64,000 bases of DNA, from assembly GCF_036588685.1 (NCBI RefSeq), contig NC_086379.1, forward strand, positions 76,229,727-76,293,726, given 5' to 3'. Origin of the DNA: Mytilus trossulus. Lineage: Eukaryota; Mollusca; Bivalvia; Mytilida; Mytilidae. This document shows positions 1 to 13,200 of this stretch, piece by piece. The position numbers were made by a program, and so were the translations under genes. The notes below the pieces were generated by a model. It made no database searches and was not told the origin of the DNA. It saw only the letters and a program-made list of their open reading frames with translations. Each line of letters opens with the position of its first letter. Position 1 is the first letter of the stretch.

Positions 1-867
1 AACCCAACAACGGGTTCTCTGATTCATCTGAAAATTTCAGGGCAGATAGATTATGACCTACTTAACAATTTTACCCCCATGTCAGATTTGCTGTAAATGC
101 TTTGGTTTTTGAGTTATAAGCAAAAAACTGCGTTTTACCCCTATGTTCTATTTTTAGCCATGGCGGCCATCTTGGTTAGTTTGGCGGGTCACGCCACACA
201 TTTTTTAAACGAGATACCCCAAAGATGATTGCGGCCAATTTTGGATTAATTTGGCCCTGTAGTTCAGAGAAGAAGATTTTTGTAAAAGATTACTAAGATA
301 TACGAAAAATTGTTAAAAATTGACTTTAAAGGGCAATAACTCCTAAAGGGGTCAACTGACCATTTTGGTCATGTTGACTTATTTGTATATCTTACTTTGC
401 TGAACATTATTGCTGTTTACAGTTTATCTCTATCTATAACAATATTCAAGATAATAACCAAAAACAGCAAAATTTCCCTAAAATTACCAATTCAGGGGCA
501 GCAACCTAATAACGGATTGTCTGATTCATCTGAAAATTTCAGGGCAGATAGATCTTGACCTGATAAACATTTTTTCCCTGTCAGATTTGCTCTAAATGCT
601 TTGGTTTTTGAGTTATAAGCCAAAAACTGCATTTTACCCCTATGTTCTATTTTTAGCCATGGCGGCCATCTTGGTTAGTTTGGCGGGTCACGCCACACAT
701 TTTTTTAAACTAGATACCCCAATGATGAATGTAGCCAAGTTTGGTCCAATTTGGCCTAGTAGTTTCAGAGGAGAAGATTTTTGTAAAAGTTAACGACGAC
801 AACGACCATGGACAACGGATGCCAAGTGATGAGAAAAGCTCACTTGGCCCTTCGGGCCATGTGAGCT
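1..867 (+). repeat. Dispersed repeat with internal duplication and terminal hairpin
   Basis: A block of about 300 bp at the window start recurs at about 504-790, so the repeat carries an internal direct duplication with a period near 503 bp. Both copies share the stretch around 'ctgattcatctgaaaatttc' and 'ccatggcggccatcttgg'. The right end is an almost perfect stem-loop at 837-867 (AGCTCACTTGGCCC, loop TTC, GGGCCATGTGAGCT). A second copy lies in inverted orientation at 13739-15565. The left end is cut by the window. The short ORFs inside are not convincing genes. Confidence 0.75.
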
Positions 868-1939
868 AAAAAGAGGAACTACATCCATTTCATTTGAACT
901 ATGATTGATAGTTGTGTCATTGGCAATCATATCACATCTCATTATTTTTATAACGAAATCTTGCACTGTCATAAATTGCAAAATAAACTTGATGTAAATA
1001 AATAAAAAAAAAATCTCTATTGACCATATTAGATAATTTAGCGATCAAAATTCCATGTCAGAATCAGTGTGTTTTGCTAATCCAGTAAGTTCAGAGTACA
1101 TTTTTTTTTGGCATGCTAAATGCTTATGCATTTTCCTTTGAATAAAGGAGTAGGTTTACTAACTAGTAAAAATGGCCCCATCCTAAACAATGAACATTTC
1201 TATTGTGACTAAATAGACAGTTTAGTTCTTTAATGGCTACCTTGTTGTACAAGTTTTGGACTCAATAGCGTAGCTATAATTGACACCCCGATATTCCAAC
1301 AGTCCAGTAGTCCAACAGTCAGATAGTCTGACAATCTGACAGTCCGTGCATCTGACAGTCCGATGGTCCGACACAAAGCCTTGCTGCTGCAAAGGATGAT
1401 TGTCTTCTTATAAGCTTATTTACATACTGCTGAAACGCGAGCAGTGATTAAAATTTAAAAATTGGAATGCATTGTAATGGGATATAAATTAAATCCCATC
1501 TTGTCTGAACAATTAATATAAGATTCCTTATATCATCATGTTGATGTTGATAGCGAGAATGTCTGTTTACATACATTTTTTACATACGCAAGCGCATACA
1601 TGTAACCAGGAACATTATATATTGTTAGATATACTGTTCCAAGATGTAATGTTTAATCTGGTTGAATGTGATATGTCACATGTATTAGATGTATGTTTTT
1701 ATATCTGAGGGGTTTCAGTCAAGATGCAGTAACACTTTCAGAAGGGTTTCATAGTTAATGACTTGGAATAAAATCTTAACTTAAATTGTGTCTGTTTATA
1801 ACACCTTATCATTGCTTTAGCTTGTATGGCAATATAAACCACTGTCCTAAATGTATCTAGTCTTTCTTTTTTGTTACTGATTGCCAAAACCTGAACTCTT
1901 TGATGGTAAAGGATAACACTTCTATGTAAATTATTATAG
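868..1939. other. Intergenic stretch, mostly featureless
   Basis: About 870-960 resembles the 3' tail seen at 30868-31075 and 32936-33035 (shared 'tcattggcaatcata', 'ccacatct' style). 1290-1371 is a degenerate tandem array of a roughly 10-bp unit (variants of 'tctgacagtc'). No gene was recognised in the remainder. Confidence 0.4.
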
Positions 1940-2108
1940 GGACCTGAACATCCTAGTCGTAGAATCATCACGACATGACACCAATTGTGTGAAAAAAATT
2001 GGAACTAAGATGGTCAATGACATGAAGAAAGTACCTATTCACACACAGCAGACAAAGCAGATAGTGGTTAAGAACTTTAAAAGACCTATGGCTGCAGAAG
2101 AGTTTTAA
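1940..2108 (+). CDS. Candidate terminal coding exon of an unidentified gene
   Basis: After an acceptor-like 'attattatag', one base plus 55 codons stay open and end in TAA at 2106-2108. The peptide is hydrophilic and protein-like (it contains KKIGTKMVNDMKKVPIHTQQ and ends KRPMAAEEF). An AATAAA lies about 30 nt downstream, as expected for a last exon. No upstream exon was found in the window, and no family was recognised. It could be the 3' end of a plus-strand gene entering from the left, a pseudogene fragment, or chance. The polypyrimidine tract is weak. Confidence 0.33.
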
Positions 2109-2670
2109 AAATGACAACACAAAATAAGAAAGGCAAAAATAAAAATTAAGTTTTGGCTAGTATATTAATTGGGCAGTAATAGTATTGCTATAAATATTTT
2201 ATCATTGTTTTCATAATAAACAAAATCAAACATATCGGGTGCAAACTGACTTTTGGTAAGAATGTGTAGGGTGTGAAAGTGAAAGGGGGCGAACTTGAAC
2301 ATGTTGAATTGGAGTGAACATTTTTTGGGTGAACAGACCTGGATTCAGTTCATTTCCGGTTGGGCCATGGAAAATTAATAGTTGGTTTCTCATAACATGA
2401 GAAAGTTTTAAAGACCTGGCAGCCAGTTTTTTATTTTTTATTTTTGTAACCAAAAATTATTTTTTATCTATACTCATTCTATAGCTATATGTTTTGTTTC
2501 TGTAGCAGAACTATAATCTTGCATATTTCCAACACTTTAAGTTGTCTCAGCAAAAATTAAATGACCCGGTAAAAAAATGACCCGGCCTAATAAATGGTAT
2601 AGGATTATTGCGGTCCTGTACAAGACATCATACTGACTGATTTGTTAATTTTCTGTTTGAAAAAATATAA
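2109..2670. other. Intergenic, repeat-like
   Basis: About 2230-2440 has the look of a dispersed repeat ('gggtgcaaactgacttttgg', 'gggcgaacttg' motifs). No gene is visible. An in-frame TAA at 2668-2670 bounds the retrotransposon reading frame that follows. Confidence 0.3.
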
Positions 2671-4687
2671 CAATTTACAAACGTTCCATGTCTATATAGG
2701 CAAACTTTTCAGAGCGTGCGTCGGATTAAAGAGTATAAATTATATCAGAGACATATATATATGACCAAAATAGGTCTCCCACAAGGATCAGTTATAGCTC
2801 CACTTCTTTTTAATATCTTTATCAAAGACATCTTTGCTAACCTATCATGTAAAAAGTGTAAATTTGCTGATGATGGTACAGTATGGATAAATGGAAAGAA
2901 CTTGAATGACATGGAGAAACTGGTACAAAAGGATCTTAACATAATCCAGGATTGGACCAAAAAATGGAGAATTAATTTGAGTATTGAGAAAACAGAATAT
3001 TGTATATTTTCAAGGCATGGACCAATAAAGAAAATGAATTTACAACTAGAAGTTAAATTGCTAAAATATAACTGTAATCCAAAAATATTAGGAGTCACGT
3101 TAGATGAAAAACTATCATTTCTCAAACACATCGAAAATGTGGAACAAAAGGCACATAAAGCAATTAGCCTACTTAGAATGATCAAAGGAGTTGCAAAAGT
3201 TTCTACAAAAACTCTACTTCAAATTTACCAAAGTATTGTCCTTTCCACCTTAGAATATGCAAGTAGTGTTTGGCAGTCCTGTGAAACCAATATAACAGAC
3301 AAACTGAACAAAATTCAACGAAAGGGATTAGTTATATGCCTTAATGTTACCCCAACATCAAGTGTAGAGACTTTGGAAGTAGTTTCTGGAATCCTACCAA
3401 TACATCTGCGTAGAGTAGAAATTGCAACTGGTACACTTGCAAAAATTAACTCGTATGATATCTCCATTCCAATAAAACAAATCCTGGATGATTGGAAAAC
3501 AATTGACATCCCTGAAAAATATGTATCTCCAGTGGGAAAAATGATTCTTCAGGCAGAAGACATGAAGGTATGTACAGGTGTTGATGTAAATGGTATAGAA
3601 GCAGAATTTCAGTTTAATGGGTTACAAAGATATATTGAATCTCCTCCAGATTATTGGAAAAACCTTGGAAATTCCAAATCAAGATCAACAGACCAAAAAA
3701 ATGTTGGAAAACACATAATAATGGAAAAACTAAGTCATCTTCCAGCAAACTCATGTATAGCATTTACTGATGGGTCCTGTCTTGGTAGTCCTGGCCCTGT
3801 AGGAGCAGGTGCTGTCATTTTTCCATCAAATAATCAACCACAAATTGAAATTAGTAAAGCTGTATCCAAAAAAGGATCAATACTACTCGGAGAACTGATC
3901 ACCATTAAACTTGTTGTTGACCACTTTTTAATATCAGAAAACAGACAAAACACAGACTCAATTACACTTTTTTCAGATAGTCAGACCTCAATTGGAATTT
4001 TAACTTTAAACTGGAAATCAGAAAATTACATCAAAGTCATAAGAGAAATTAAGAAAAACATGAAAGCATTAAAGATGAATGGAATTCCATTAAATTTTGA
4101 ATGGACACCTGGTCATGCTGATATCCAAGGAAATGACATTGCTGATTCACTGGCCAAAAAAGGAGCTAAAGAAGCTGAAAAAATAGAAGAACCATCAGAA
4201 GTAACCAGGCAGGATATAAAACGTTCAGCAAGAGAAAGTGTTTTAAGAAAATGGCAGAACCAATGGGAATCAAGTCAACGTGGCATAAATTATTATAACT
4301 ATCATCAAAAAGTTTGTCAAAAAATACCAAAAGATTTACCATCCAAATGGTCGTTTTCAATTATTACTAGTTTGAGAACAGGTTATTGTGATCTAAATGA
4401 TTATAAATCTAAAATCATACCATCATCAGACAAAAACTGTTCCTGTGGAGAGCCAGAAACTGTAGAACACTACCTTTTACATTGTTCTAACTATGAGGAG
4501 GCTAGAGAGAGGATGAGAACATCTATTTACTTTATAACAGGAAATACGCATGGATTTAGACACCTTACTAGGAATTGATGAAGAAGACATTAATAGAGAC
4601 AATCGAAATGAGATATTGTGCCATCTGGAAAATTATTTAACGGAGTCTGGTAGATTCAAAAACACTATACAGCAAAAAACACTATAA
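2671..4687 (+). mobile_element. 5'-truncated non-LTR retrotransposon: reverse transcriptase + RNase H
   Basis: The frame is open from 2671 to 4578 (over 620 codons) and lacks the endonuclease and the N-terminal RT half, so this is a 5'-truncated copy. The GLPQGSVIAPLLFNIF block (about 2775) and the FADD catalytic box (about 2866) define the RT palm. An RNase H domain follows from about 3755, with FTDGSCLGSPGPVGAGAVIF, a SDSQTSIG segment and TPGHADIQGNDIADSLAKKG. A Cys/His motif near the end (CSCGEPETVEHYLLHC) is typical of the C-terminus of I/Jockey-group LINEs. Translation in this frame stops at 4578. The next frame, from 4550 to a TAA at 4685-4687, continues with plausible LINE C-terminal sequence (LLGIDEEDINRD), so one frameshift near 4545 probably truncates the protein. 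It is otherwise remarkably intact, implying recent activity. Clade assignment (I-like) is inferred from the presence of RNase H. Confidence 0.88.
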
Positions 4688-5385
4688 TTCTAAATCAAAA
4701 TTAAGTCAAAATTTTTTAAGCAGCAGCCACCATTTCAATTAAGTACATGAGTGAAAATTACATATGTGAAGAAACTACAAAAGAGGAAATTACGTACACA
4801 AGTGTTTACAGTGTCATTTGGGACACTTACTAAAGACTAAAGACCTATATTATCATATTTGATATTATTATTTTAAGAATGCACAACTTAAGTTTTAGTT
4901 ATTTCAACAAATAGTTTTGACTCAATTTTTAAATTATAGTGTCAGGTGTGTTCTGATTGTTGATGTCTAATAGCGGTCACTGATTGATTGTTGACAATAA
5001 CTGATCAAATGTATCTATCAGGCTCAGCATGATCAGGGTAAATCAAAAACACTTAGAGCCTGTGTTAATGTCTCATTGAAGTTTACCCTTTTATTTGTGT
5101 TGGGGCCTTTTTAAACATATTTGCAACTGAAAAGAATTTCTGAAGTACAATCTTTGAACTTACCCATTATTTGTATGTCTGGTACCTGTAAGAAAGGTTC
5201 CAGTAGAAGTGTGTGATAATATATTTCTCGGTATGGGAATTTTACTAAGTTTCCGGAGACGCCAAATGAATAATGGGTCATCATTCCTTGTGAATTATTT
5301 ATTATGTCCCATTATGGAAAGTAAAATTGGGGGTTTTCTCTGAGTCGTTTAAATCACTCGAAACTAGGTAGTGCTTGAAGTGATA
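4688..5385. other. LINE 3' UTR or intergenic DNA
   Basis: AT-rich DNA follows the retrotransposon. The first part is probably its 3' UTR, but no poly(A) tail or target-site duplication could be fixed. No gene was seen. Confidence 0.3.
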
Positions 5386-5600
5386 GATAAGATAAGATAA
5401 GATAAGATAATTTTATTAACCAATCAAGGTGCCCAAAATTTGAGCGGAGTATACAATCAAATGAATGAATTACAAAATAAAGCACAGAAAATGATTAGAA
5501 TGATTAAAGTACATTAAGACAAAAAACATAATAAAAAAACACATTAATACACATTTACACTAATTAACCTGATCTAAACCAAGTTTAGATAGTATTATAA
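5386..5600 (-). mobile_element. Probable LINE 3' end with (TTATC)n tail
   Basis: Five GATAA units (5386-5410) lead directly into 'attttattaaccaatcaagg'. Read on the minus strand, this is a 3' UTR ending in a pentanucleotide repeat, the form used by several LINE families that lack poly(A). The inner boundary is uncertain and no coding part is present. Confidence 0.4.
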
Positions 5601-6535
5601 ATAGATATGTATTATAAATATAAAAAACATGTATTATAAATATAAAAAAAACTATGATATTTCAATGATAAACTTTGAAAAAAATAATAATAATATCTGC
5701 ATCATTTACACAAGCGCCTGTGCTTTACGTCCAGGTAGTATACATGGAAAATATATTGCCTCATTTGGGGTATGGATTACTCGAATTAGTCGGGTTAGTG
5801 TATGGGGTACATAAAAATTACAGCGGAAACTGGGTCAAATCGCGTAGAAGCGTGACGTCAATACCGTGCTAGTTGACCGTGACACGGAAACGTTATTTCA
5901 TGCATAAAAAGCAGAGAAACAAGGTCTACAGAAGGACATGTATGGACACAGTGTTAAATCTAACTTAAATTAAAGAAACAATTGCTGTAATTTAACAGCG
6001 GAGTCTTGACACTTCCGATAGCAAATAATCTAGCCAGTTGCGTCAGTATATGTATACTGACATGTCTCTGGTATATATGTTAGGGAAAAAAAGGTGCATT
6101 GTAATTGTTTTGCTAAACAAGTTCTATCTGAATTTCGATTACATAACAAGTTCTATGCAAATCAAAATTCATTACATTTTCAACATATACTGTTCAAGTT
6201 TTTTTTTCAAGTTTTATATACATTTTTTCATATCATGAGTCTAAAGTCTAGAATAAAAGTATTCATCTATCACTCGTACTATAATATTTCCCTTTGGAAA
6301 TCAGATCAAGATTTTATCAACCGTTACCAAGGAGTAAACAAATCTTTGCCGTAACCGGCAATTCTCTGAGCCAAATCTTTATCAATTTCTCCTGGTATTC
6401 CTTTAAATAATGTAATATCGTGGAAATACCACAGCCATGTGTAAACTATACCATATATACAGAAACTGAGACTATGACCTTTCGTAACGCCATGCTTCTC
6501 TATTGAATAGCTTAATTACCACTGTCATACAAGTC
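5601..6535. other. Intergenic, no gene recognised
   Basis: AT-rich. The short overlapping ORFs at 5629-5872 and 6038-6354 have no domain character and are treated as chance. Confidence 0.3.
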
Positions 6536-6740
6536 ACCGAGAGGTTTAGCTAGTTATAAAACCAGGTTTAATCCATCATTTTCTACATAAGAAAATGCCT
6601 GTACCAAGTCAGGAAAATGAGAGTTGTTATTCGTTCGTCTGATGTGTTTGGGCTTTTGGTTTTGCCATTTGATTGGGGACTTTCCGTTTCATGTGAATTT
6701 TCCTCACATTCAGTCGGTATTTTTGTGATTTTACTTTTTT
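6536..6740 (+). repeat. Dispersed repeat resembling a Penelope-like element 3' tail
   Basis: The stretch contains 'aaatgcctgtaccaagtcag', 'gggactttccgttt' and 'cggtatttttgtgatttta', a run I associate with 3' tails of Penelope-like retroelements in bivalves (recognised from memory). It shares 'ccaagtcagga' with the tail behind the Penelope RT at about 19837. Boundaries are approximate. Confidence 0.45.
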
Positions 6741-9700
6741 CCAGACTACTTTATGAAATTGAGAACTGATAAGACAAAGTTGACTATGGTTCAGTGTTAA
6801 AATGAAATATACGAAAGCGGGTTAAAATTTGAACAAAACAGTCATTACTAATGATGAACTGCTGTTATAAAATAATACTCGGAAGAATCCATCAGAACGT
6901 TTGTACTTGGAAAACCTTAATTCACAACTTCCTCATGTTAAGGTCAAGTTTCAGTATATGGGTTTTGTCACCGATTTCAATAAAAAATTCATACAACTTT
7001 GGCTCGATTAACTACAGCTGAAAATCGAAAAAAAATGCCTTTAGCTCATTAATCATTTGAAATATTACTGGTCAACAGCATATGTAGTTTTTTAAGAAAA
7101 ATCTACGGAGAAGAATCGATATTTGATCATTTTAAGACAAATTTTAGACATTTTTTTCACAGATTTTATGTTTATTTTATATACAAATGTTCATCCATTT
7201 TGAAAGAATTCAATTAGTATATTTCAAATAAATGAGATAAATGCATTATTTGTTTCGATATTCTGGCAGTTGTATGACAAAAATTGAGCACAATCTGCGA
7301 CATAGCCCATCTACATGTTTACTGTCCCTTTACTTTAAAACAACAAGGAACGGGGTTAACTATCAAATACCAATGTTTGAATGAAGCACTGAAATATCTG
7401 TTATAAGACCACGATACTGAAGAGACTCAGAGACTCATTTTATAGTCAGTTAAAAAGGAATTTTAATAATATGCATTAAGCACCAAAGATGATTAAAGGG
7501 AAGACCCTACTTTTACTTAATGCAGATGAGTAAAACTCATAAATTTTTGAATATACATGTACTTTAAAAACATATGTTTACAGATTCTATGTCCAGCCAG
7601 CTCGGTAGCAAAAATTATCACTGTGTGGCCAGATCAACTATAGAATGAAGTTCTTCATAAGATCAGTACAGGCTTAACAGAGTATCAAAATTTAGTCTAA
7701 AGTCAAAGTCAAACTTTACCTTAAATTCTTAGTATATTTTTTCTTCTTATAGAATGCATTGGGGACCTCATGCAGATTCATTATAAATTTGTTATTAGAA
7801 ATGTCATGAAATATTGAAAGTTCAGACATGATTTAAATATATTTTGCATCAATTCCTCCCTTTTTTAAGATAAATAATAATGGGTGTCACATATAGATAA
7901 AAAATGAACTTCATCTTCAGCATCACCTGACGGGGGCCTAACCGTTTATAAATTAAGGTGTGGGGGAAATCTGCGGTTTCAAAATTAATCAAATCATCAA
8001 ATAAAATAAAATAATGTTATTGGTGTAAATTCCTATACAGAAATAATACTAGCCGACATTTACAAAATACAAATACAAAAATAAACAACAAAAAAACAAC
8101 AACAAAAACAACATATTTTCTCAATGAGGAGAGATACATATTTTATATTTACATTGCGTGGAGGTGTTATCCATACAATATTATTAATGCAAGCTATCAC
8201 AATCAGCTTTAATAGCTCTTAACAACATTATGTTGCTTTAAATTAATGTTCAAAACATACATATCGCTTATTCTAGCTACACTTACACAAGGACTTATAT
8301 ATACGTCCCTGACTTACAGTACTAATGTCCGTATCATTACTTTTCAAAATGAAACTAAACTTATCTAAAATATGTTTTTGTCATCTGTTTGACCTGAGAC
8401 TACTATATGTGACAATATGATAGGCGAAAAATATATATATAAATATATATAAAATATATTTATATTTATATTGATGATTATATATTCTTAAAATGTTTAT
8501 TAAATTGAATATAATAAATACAGGGGAATATCTATTAAGAAAATCGTGACCTTGTAAAAGGTTGTTCAATTGACCGCTACTGCATATGAAATATTTACAT
8601 GCAGATCATGAGGTGACATGTAACAATTAGTTAAACACTGGACATACATGTATTGCATACCATGTGAAGACATGTAGCAATAACAATTAGTTAAAACACT
8701 GGACATGCATGTATTCTTTGACCATTAATTTCCAGGTTGGCCAAAACATGTCAATTTGAGTCAACTTAATAGATATTCATCCCTGTATCTTTTAATTTAA
8801 GACTATAATGGTCAATTAATAGAAACCTTGACACTGTTTATATTCTGTTTATATATACTTGTGTATTGGACTGTATAAAGGTCTATAAAGGAGACCGTCC
8901 GTTATGGACACTGGTCCAGACGGGCTTCAATAAACTACTATTCCAAATAACCATGTGTTGTGTTACATATATGTGTTATAGTAGTCTCAGGTTTGACTAT
9001 ACTATTTTAATTGTGTTTTCATCAAATTGTGGATTAGATTATTTTATTTCGGGAACAAAAACCCATACCCCTTTGAAATTAAATAATCGTTCCCTAATGC
9101 CCCTTTAAATCAGTGTATTTGTATTTTGTGCACAACAAGTAAGCCTCTCGATGAACTGGTTTCCGATTTTCAACTATGCTTCCCTACGTTTCCTCCTATC
9201 AGTTAGGACGTCATTAGCATTGGCATTTTATGTACAAGCTGACCTACTTTGCTGTGCTGCAAGAAGTGGTAGGTTTAAAACATAGTGTGAAAACACACAA
9301 TTTTCAAGTTTTTATAATTGCATTTATTTTTTGCAAGCCTAATTAACCGGATCGTTCGTATTCACTCATTGATTTCATAGGTCTACTGACTCGATACGTC
9401 ACCTTTCAAATTCTTATTAATTTCTAAATGCAGGTGTAATTTAGCAACAACAGGTATCATTGCATTGCTATATTTTTGAGATGCATCAATATTTCCCGTC
9501 TAAGGGAAAATTGAAATTCGACCATTAACATGCGATCAACACAACATTTTTTTTATATATCGATCTATTTATAGTAAGCAGACTGGTCACGTGATTAGAG
9601 GCCCATACAGGTTTTATTTTTATCAGTCCATAAAAACAAGGCACTTTAAAATTTTAAGACAATCATGGCAATCCTTTACTTTTTATTTAATTAGACATGG

Positions 9701-9803
9701 AATACTTTTAACAAGTATATTGATGATGTTAGAATTGAAATGTATGTGTTGCTGATTTTTTTGTAAGTGTGACAGTGAAACTCAAATATTGTGCATTGAA
9801 AAC
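6741..9803. other. Intergenic desert
   Basis: Three kilobases of AT-rich sequence with poly-A/poly-T runs and a TA-rich stretch at about 8430-8480. No exon, RNA gene or structured repeat could be supported. ORFs at 8381-8569 and 8866-9108 are low-complexity or featureless. Confidence 0.4.
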
Positions 9804-10240
9804 CAGGGGCGTATCTTGGGTCTTATATATAGTGAGGCAATTCGCGAAAAAAAATTAGCCGAGCGGAGCGAGGCAAAATTTTTTTTTAGGGGTGTTTGAG
9901 GGCCTGAAACGCGTTTTCCTGGATTTAAATGTATGATTTGTCATCACAACCTAATGCCATATCGCAACATATCTATATGAGGAAAGTTAGTCTTGATACA
10001 ACACTGTCTTTTGGGATGACAAGTACTAAATATTAAATAAATAGTGTATTCGTCTCGAAAGTATACCTCTTATGCATTGTATGGGATTCTCTTTTCACAT
10101 GTAAATAATATGACAGTGTACTATTTTTTGCAATTTTAATAAGTTAACACCTGTGTACAAGTACATGTAGTTATCAAATTATCATTAATGTTAGAAATGT
10201 AATGGTCCAAGGCGACGTTTTTTGGTTTCATCAAATTTTC

Positions 10241-13200
10241 TCATAATCTTCTCTCTACAAACGGTGATATCTCTATGTATGAAGAGACTAGCCAGTCCAG
10301 AAAGTCGGTCTCGGTCATCGTAGATCTGCTCCAATGTTTTAAGCGTCTCATCGCAGAGAAAGACCTCTCACAGGGCACGGATCCTGAAGGCATTGTGAGC
10401 AGCACTCTAAATACTGCATGAACATTGGGATAATAATTAGGGTCTGCAAGTTGAATTGCCGTTTCCAAAGACTGATTACCGGTATCTTTATCTCTGTTTT
10501 GGAGTCTGGAACAGAACATTTTCCACCGTTCAAGTTCTCTAACAAACCCTGGAGAGTCTGGCATATCCTCCTCATATCTGACTTGGATATCGTCAATTTC
10601 CTCCTCAGTTATGTTCTGAAGGCGACATGGCAGCAACTGAAACGCCAAGAAAGATAGGTGTGTTTGTTCAGGAAATCGTTCATTCAACTCATTCAAACAG
10701 TGATCGACAAACGGAAAGTATGCGTTCACTCTATAATAGCCGTGTACCGAATCATCGGAAAATGCAGCATTAGCCCGATGACGCATTCGCCCAACTGTTC
10801 TTGGTTTACCAAGCTCGATGTCTATGCTCTCGGCGATCGCAGCTGCTTTCATCCATATACATCTGTTGAACACTTTGTCCGACCTTTGAGCAGCAACTAC
10901 CTTTTTACATGTCTGAGCATCTGTGAAGGCCTTGAACACATCACATTTTGCATTCTGCAATGCAAGACTTAAGGGCTTTGTATAACTTAAAATATGATGG
11001 GCAATTACTATTGCAACAACAAAAGTGCTCTTCTCCATCATATGTATAAATGCAGTGGCTTTTGTGCGAGCTTCGGTTGCCGTACTCTCCTTTCTTACAT
11101 CTTCAAGAGATGCAAGAACTGCCTTGTATTTAGCCAAAATAACGGACAGTGTGTCAACTCTAGCAGACCATCTTGTTTCACACAATTTCGGAAGCAAACT
11201 CTTGGAAAAGGCATTTGCAATATTGATGTTACTCTCAACTTTCTCGTCATCGGTATCCCCTACTAAATAATCAACTTGTTTTGCATCGGGCAAGTGTAGC
11301 TTAAGAATTGCTGTTCTCTTTGGACTGCCACCAAGGAACCACGTTAATTGATTAACATCATCAAATACGGTTCTTATCATATCAACACTTCTACATGATG
11401 ACGAAATAACCAAATTTAACGCATGTGCTCTACAATGATGGTATTCTGCACGGGGTTGTAGTTCTTTAATTCGGGCACTTACACCAGATTTTAACCCAGA
11501 CATAACGCTTGCTCCGTCATATCCCTGATCCCGTAAATTTCGCAAATCTAATTTACAATCCTCCATTATCTTAAGCAAGGCTGTTGATACATGTATGGAT
11601 ACTGCATCTACCTTTAATATCTAGAGGGACAAATCCAATGAAATCTTCATTCACAATACTTTTCACATCAACAAATCTAATGCAGACTGCCATTTGCTCT
11701 AGGTTTGCCACGTCTGTACATTCATCTGCCATAATAGAAAACCACTTGGCACATCTAGCTCTTGACAGAATGACTTCTAACACCTCATCTCCAGCGATTG
11801 CAATAATTTCATTCTGAATGTCGGGACTCAAATATTTTGCGTTGTATGCTGCTGTAGCTAAATGTTGTTTTAGGACGGGTTTGTCTTCGGCTTTCCAATG
11901 GACGAAAAAAATCAAAATTCCCATCTTCACGTTTAGCGTCTTTATCCCAATTATGACCTCGAAGTGGTATGTTACGTTGACCCATGACTACGATAACGTC
12001 GATAATATTGAGAATTATCTGTTGATTTTTCTTAATATTATCTTCGTAAGCCTTAGAAATACTACACTTGATGTTTTTTTCCCCTCCCTCAATGATTTGT
12101 AGAAAGTTCTACGATTTGAGCAAAGCGTCCTTGTGGCCACTAGATTCTTGATGTATTAAAAAAGTTCCTCTTTTAGCCCCGACAGCATTTTTCCAGTCTT
12201 TCATTCCAGACGAGGAAAATTTGTCAACTTACAATGTACATTCACCAAACGCTATGCAGGGAGCACAGAAAGCAGAATCTGTAGAAGGAGAATACCTTAG
12301 CCAATTGAATTTATCTTTCCAGGCTACATTATATCTTCTACCATGTGTAAGAGGAAATGAAAATTTTCCTTTTTCTGGTATCCATTTTGAACCAAGAATT
12401 GTACTTTTAAGTGTATCATTTAAAGATTTTCCTATAAAACCAACTGGATCAAGAGACTGTATTTGTGTTTGTGTTTTTGTATTTGGGTTTGTTTCAGAAT
12501 CCTGAGAGTCGCTACATGAAGCTTCTTCATGGGTTTTGGATATAACTGCAAAAAAAATGTCAGATTGTAAAATAAGTTCATGCAAGTTAATCGTTGACAG
12601 TTTTTTTGTTGCTCATCATGAACGTCTGATACGACCGTCTTTCCGTAAGAAAATGAAATATTGCCAATCAAAGTGTCATAAAGGACGGACAGACAGACAT
12701 ACATGTTATTAATTTTTAATATTGTACTGTTTGTATATTTGTCTTATGTTTGTGTGTCGGTTTAAAATAGCCCTACAGAGCTTATGTTATTTGTACATGT
12801 AGTTACCGACTTTAAAAACAAAAAGGGGGTGTAAATATTTCTACCGATATGTCTCCGACCGCTGACTTTCTCTTTTTTTTTTATTGGGAACACACATAAG
12901 TATGTCACAGGGGTGGATCCAGGTTTAAATACTAGGGGGCGAAACAATGACAAGTATATGCTAAAAAAAGAGAAAAGTGCATGTTTAGGGGGCGTATGCT
13001 ACCGACCCTCCCCCATTTTTTCTTCCATCTGAATCCGCGCCTGTGTCATACACAATTTAAAGATCTATACACAATAAATCAGATATAATGCTGTCATGAT
13101 ACTAAAGAACTATTATATATATAATTAATTTACCCGGATCCATATTATCCGTGGATTCTGCAGTGACTGTCTTTCTTTTTTTAATAAGATATTTGTCCAT
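10241..13200 (-). pseudogene. hAT transposase (zf-TTF / DUF4371 / hAT dimerisation), decayed
   Basis: A first exon (13200-13134) begins MDKYLIKKRK and ends at GT. The next exon starts after 'tttttgcag' at 12545 and encodes a TTF-type zinc-finger region (WKDKFNWLRYSP, then CAPCIAFGE). The frame continues past an in-frame TAA (12229-12231) and a TAG (12109-12111), with recognisable GMKDWKNAVGAKRG between them. A frameshift in an A-run near 11903 moves to the DUF4371-like segment (AKWFSIMADECTDVANLEQM, 11571-11930). A further frameshift near 11575 leads to the long C-terminal ORF (10241-11578) with GYDGASVMSG, HHCRAHALNLVISS and the dimerisation motif MPSGSVPCERSFSAMRRLK. Four lesions make it non-functional, although each block is well preserved. 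This architecture matches the ZMYM1-like / TTF-hAT transposase family. Confidence 0.85.
12908..13043. mobile_element. Small CAGGGGTGGATCCAG-type MITE nested in the hAT element
   Basis: The left end CAGGGGTGGATCCAGGTT and the reverse complement of the right end, CAGGCGCGGATTCAGAT, form an imperfect inverted repeat around about 100 bp. TGTCA occurs on both flanks. The same family occurs at 22780-22891 and 39261-39427. It lies in the transposon's 5' region or first intron. Confidence 0.55.

Noticed and set aside
10348-12102. Plus-strand ORFs across the hAT region
   Set aside because: Antisense shadows of the transposase; no domain logic of their own.
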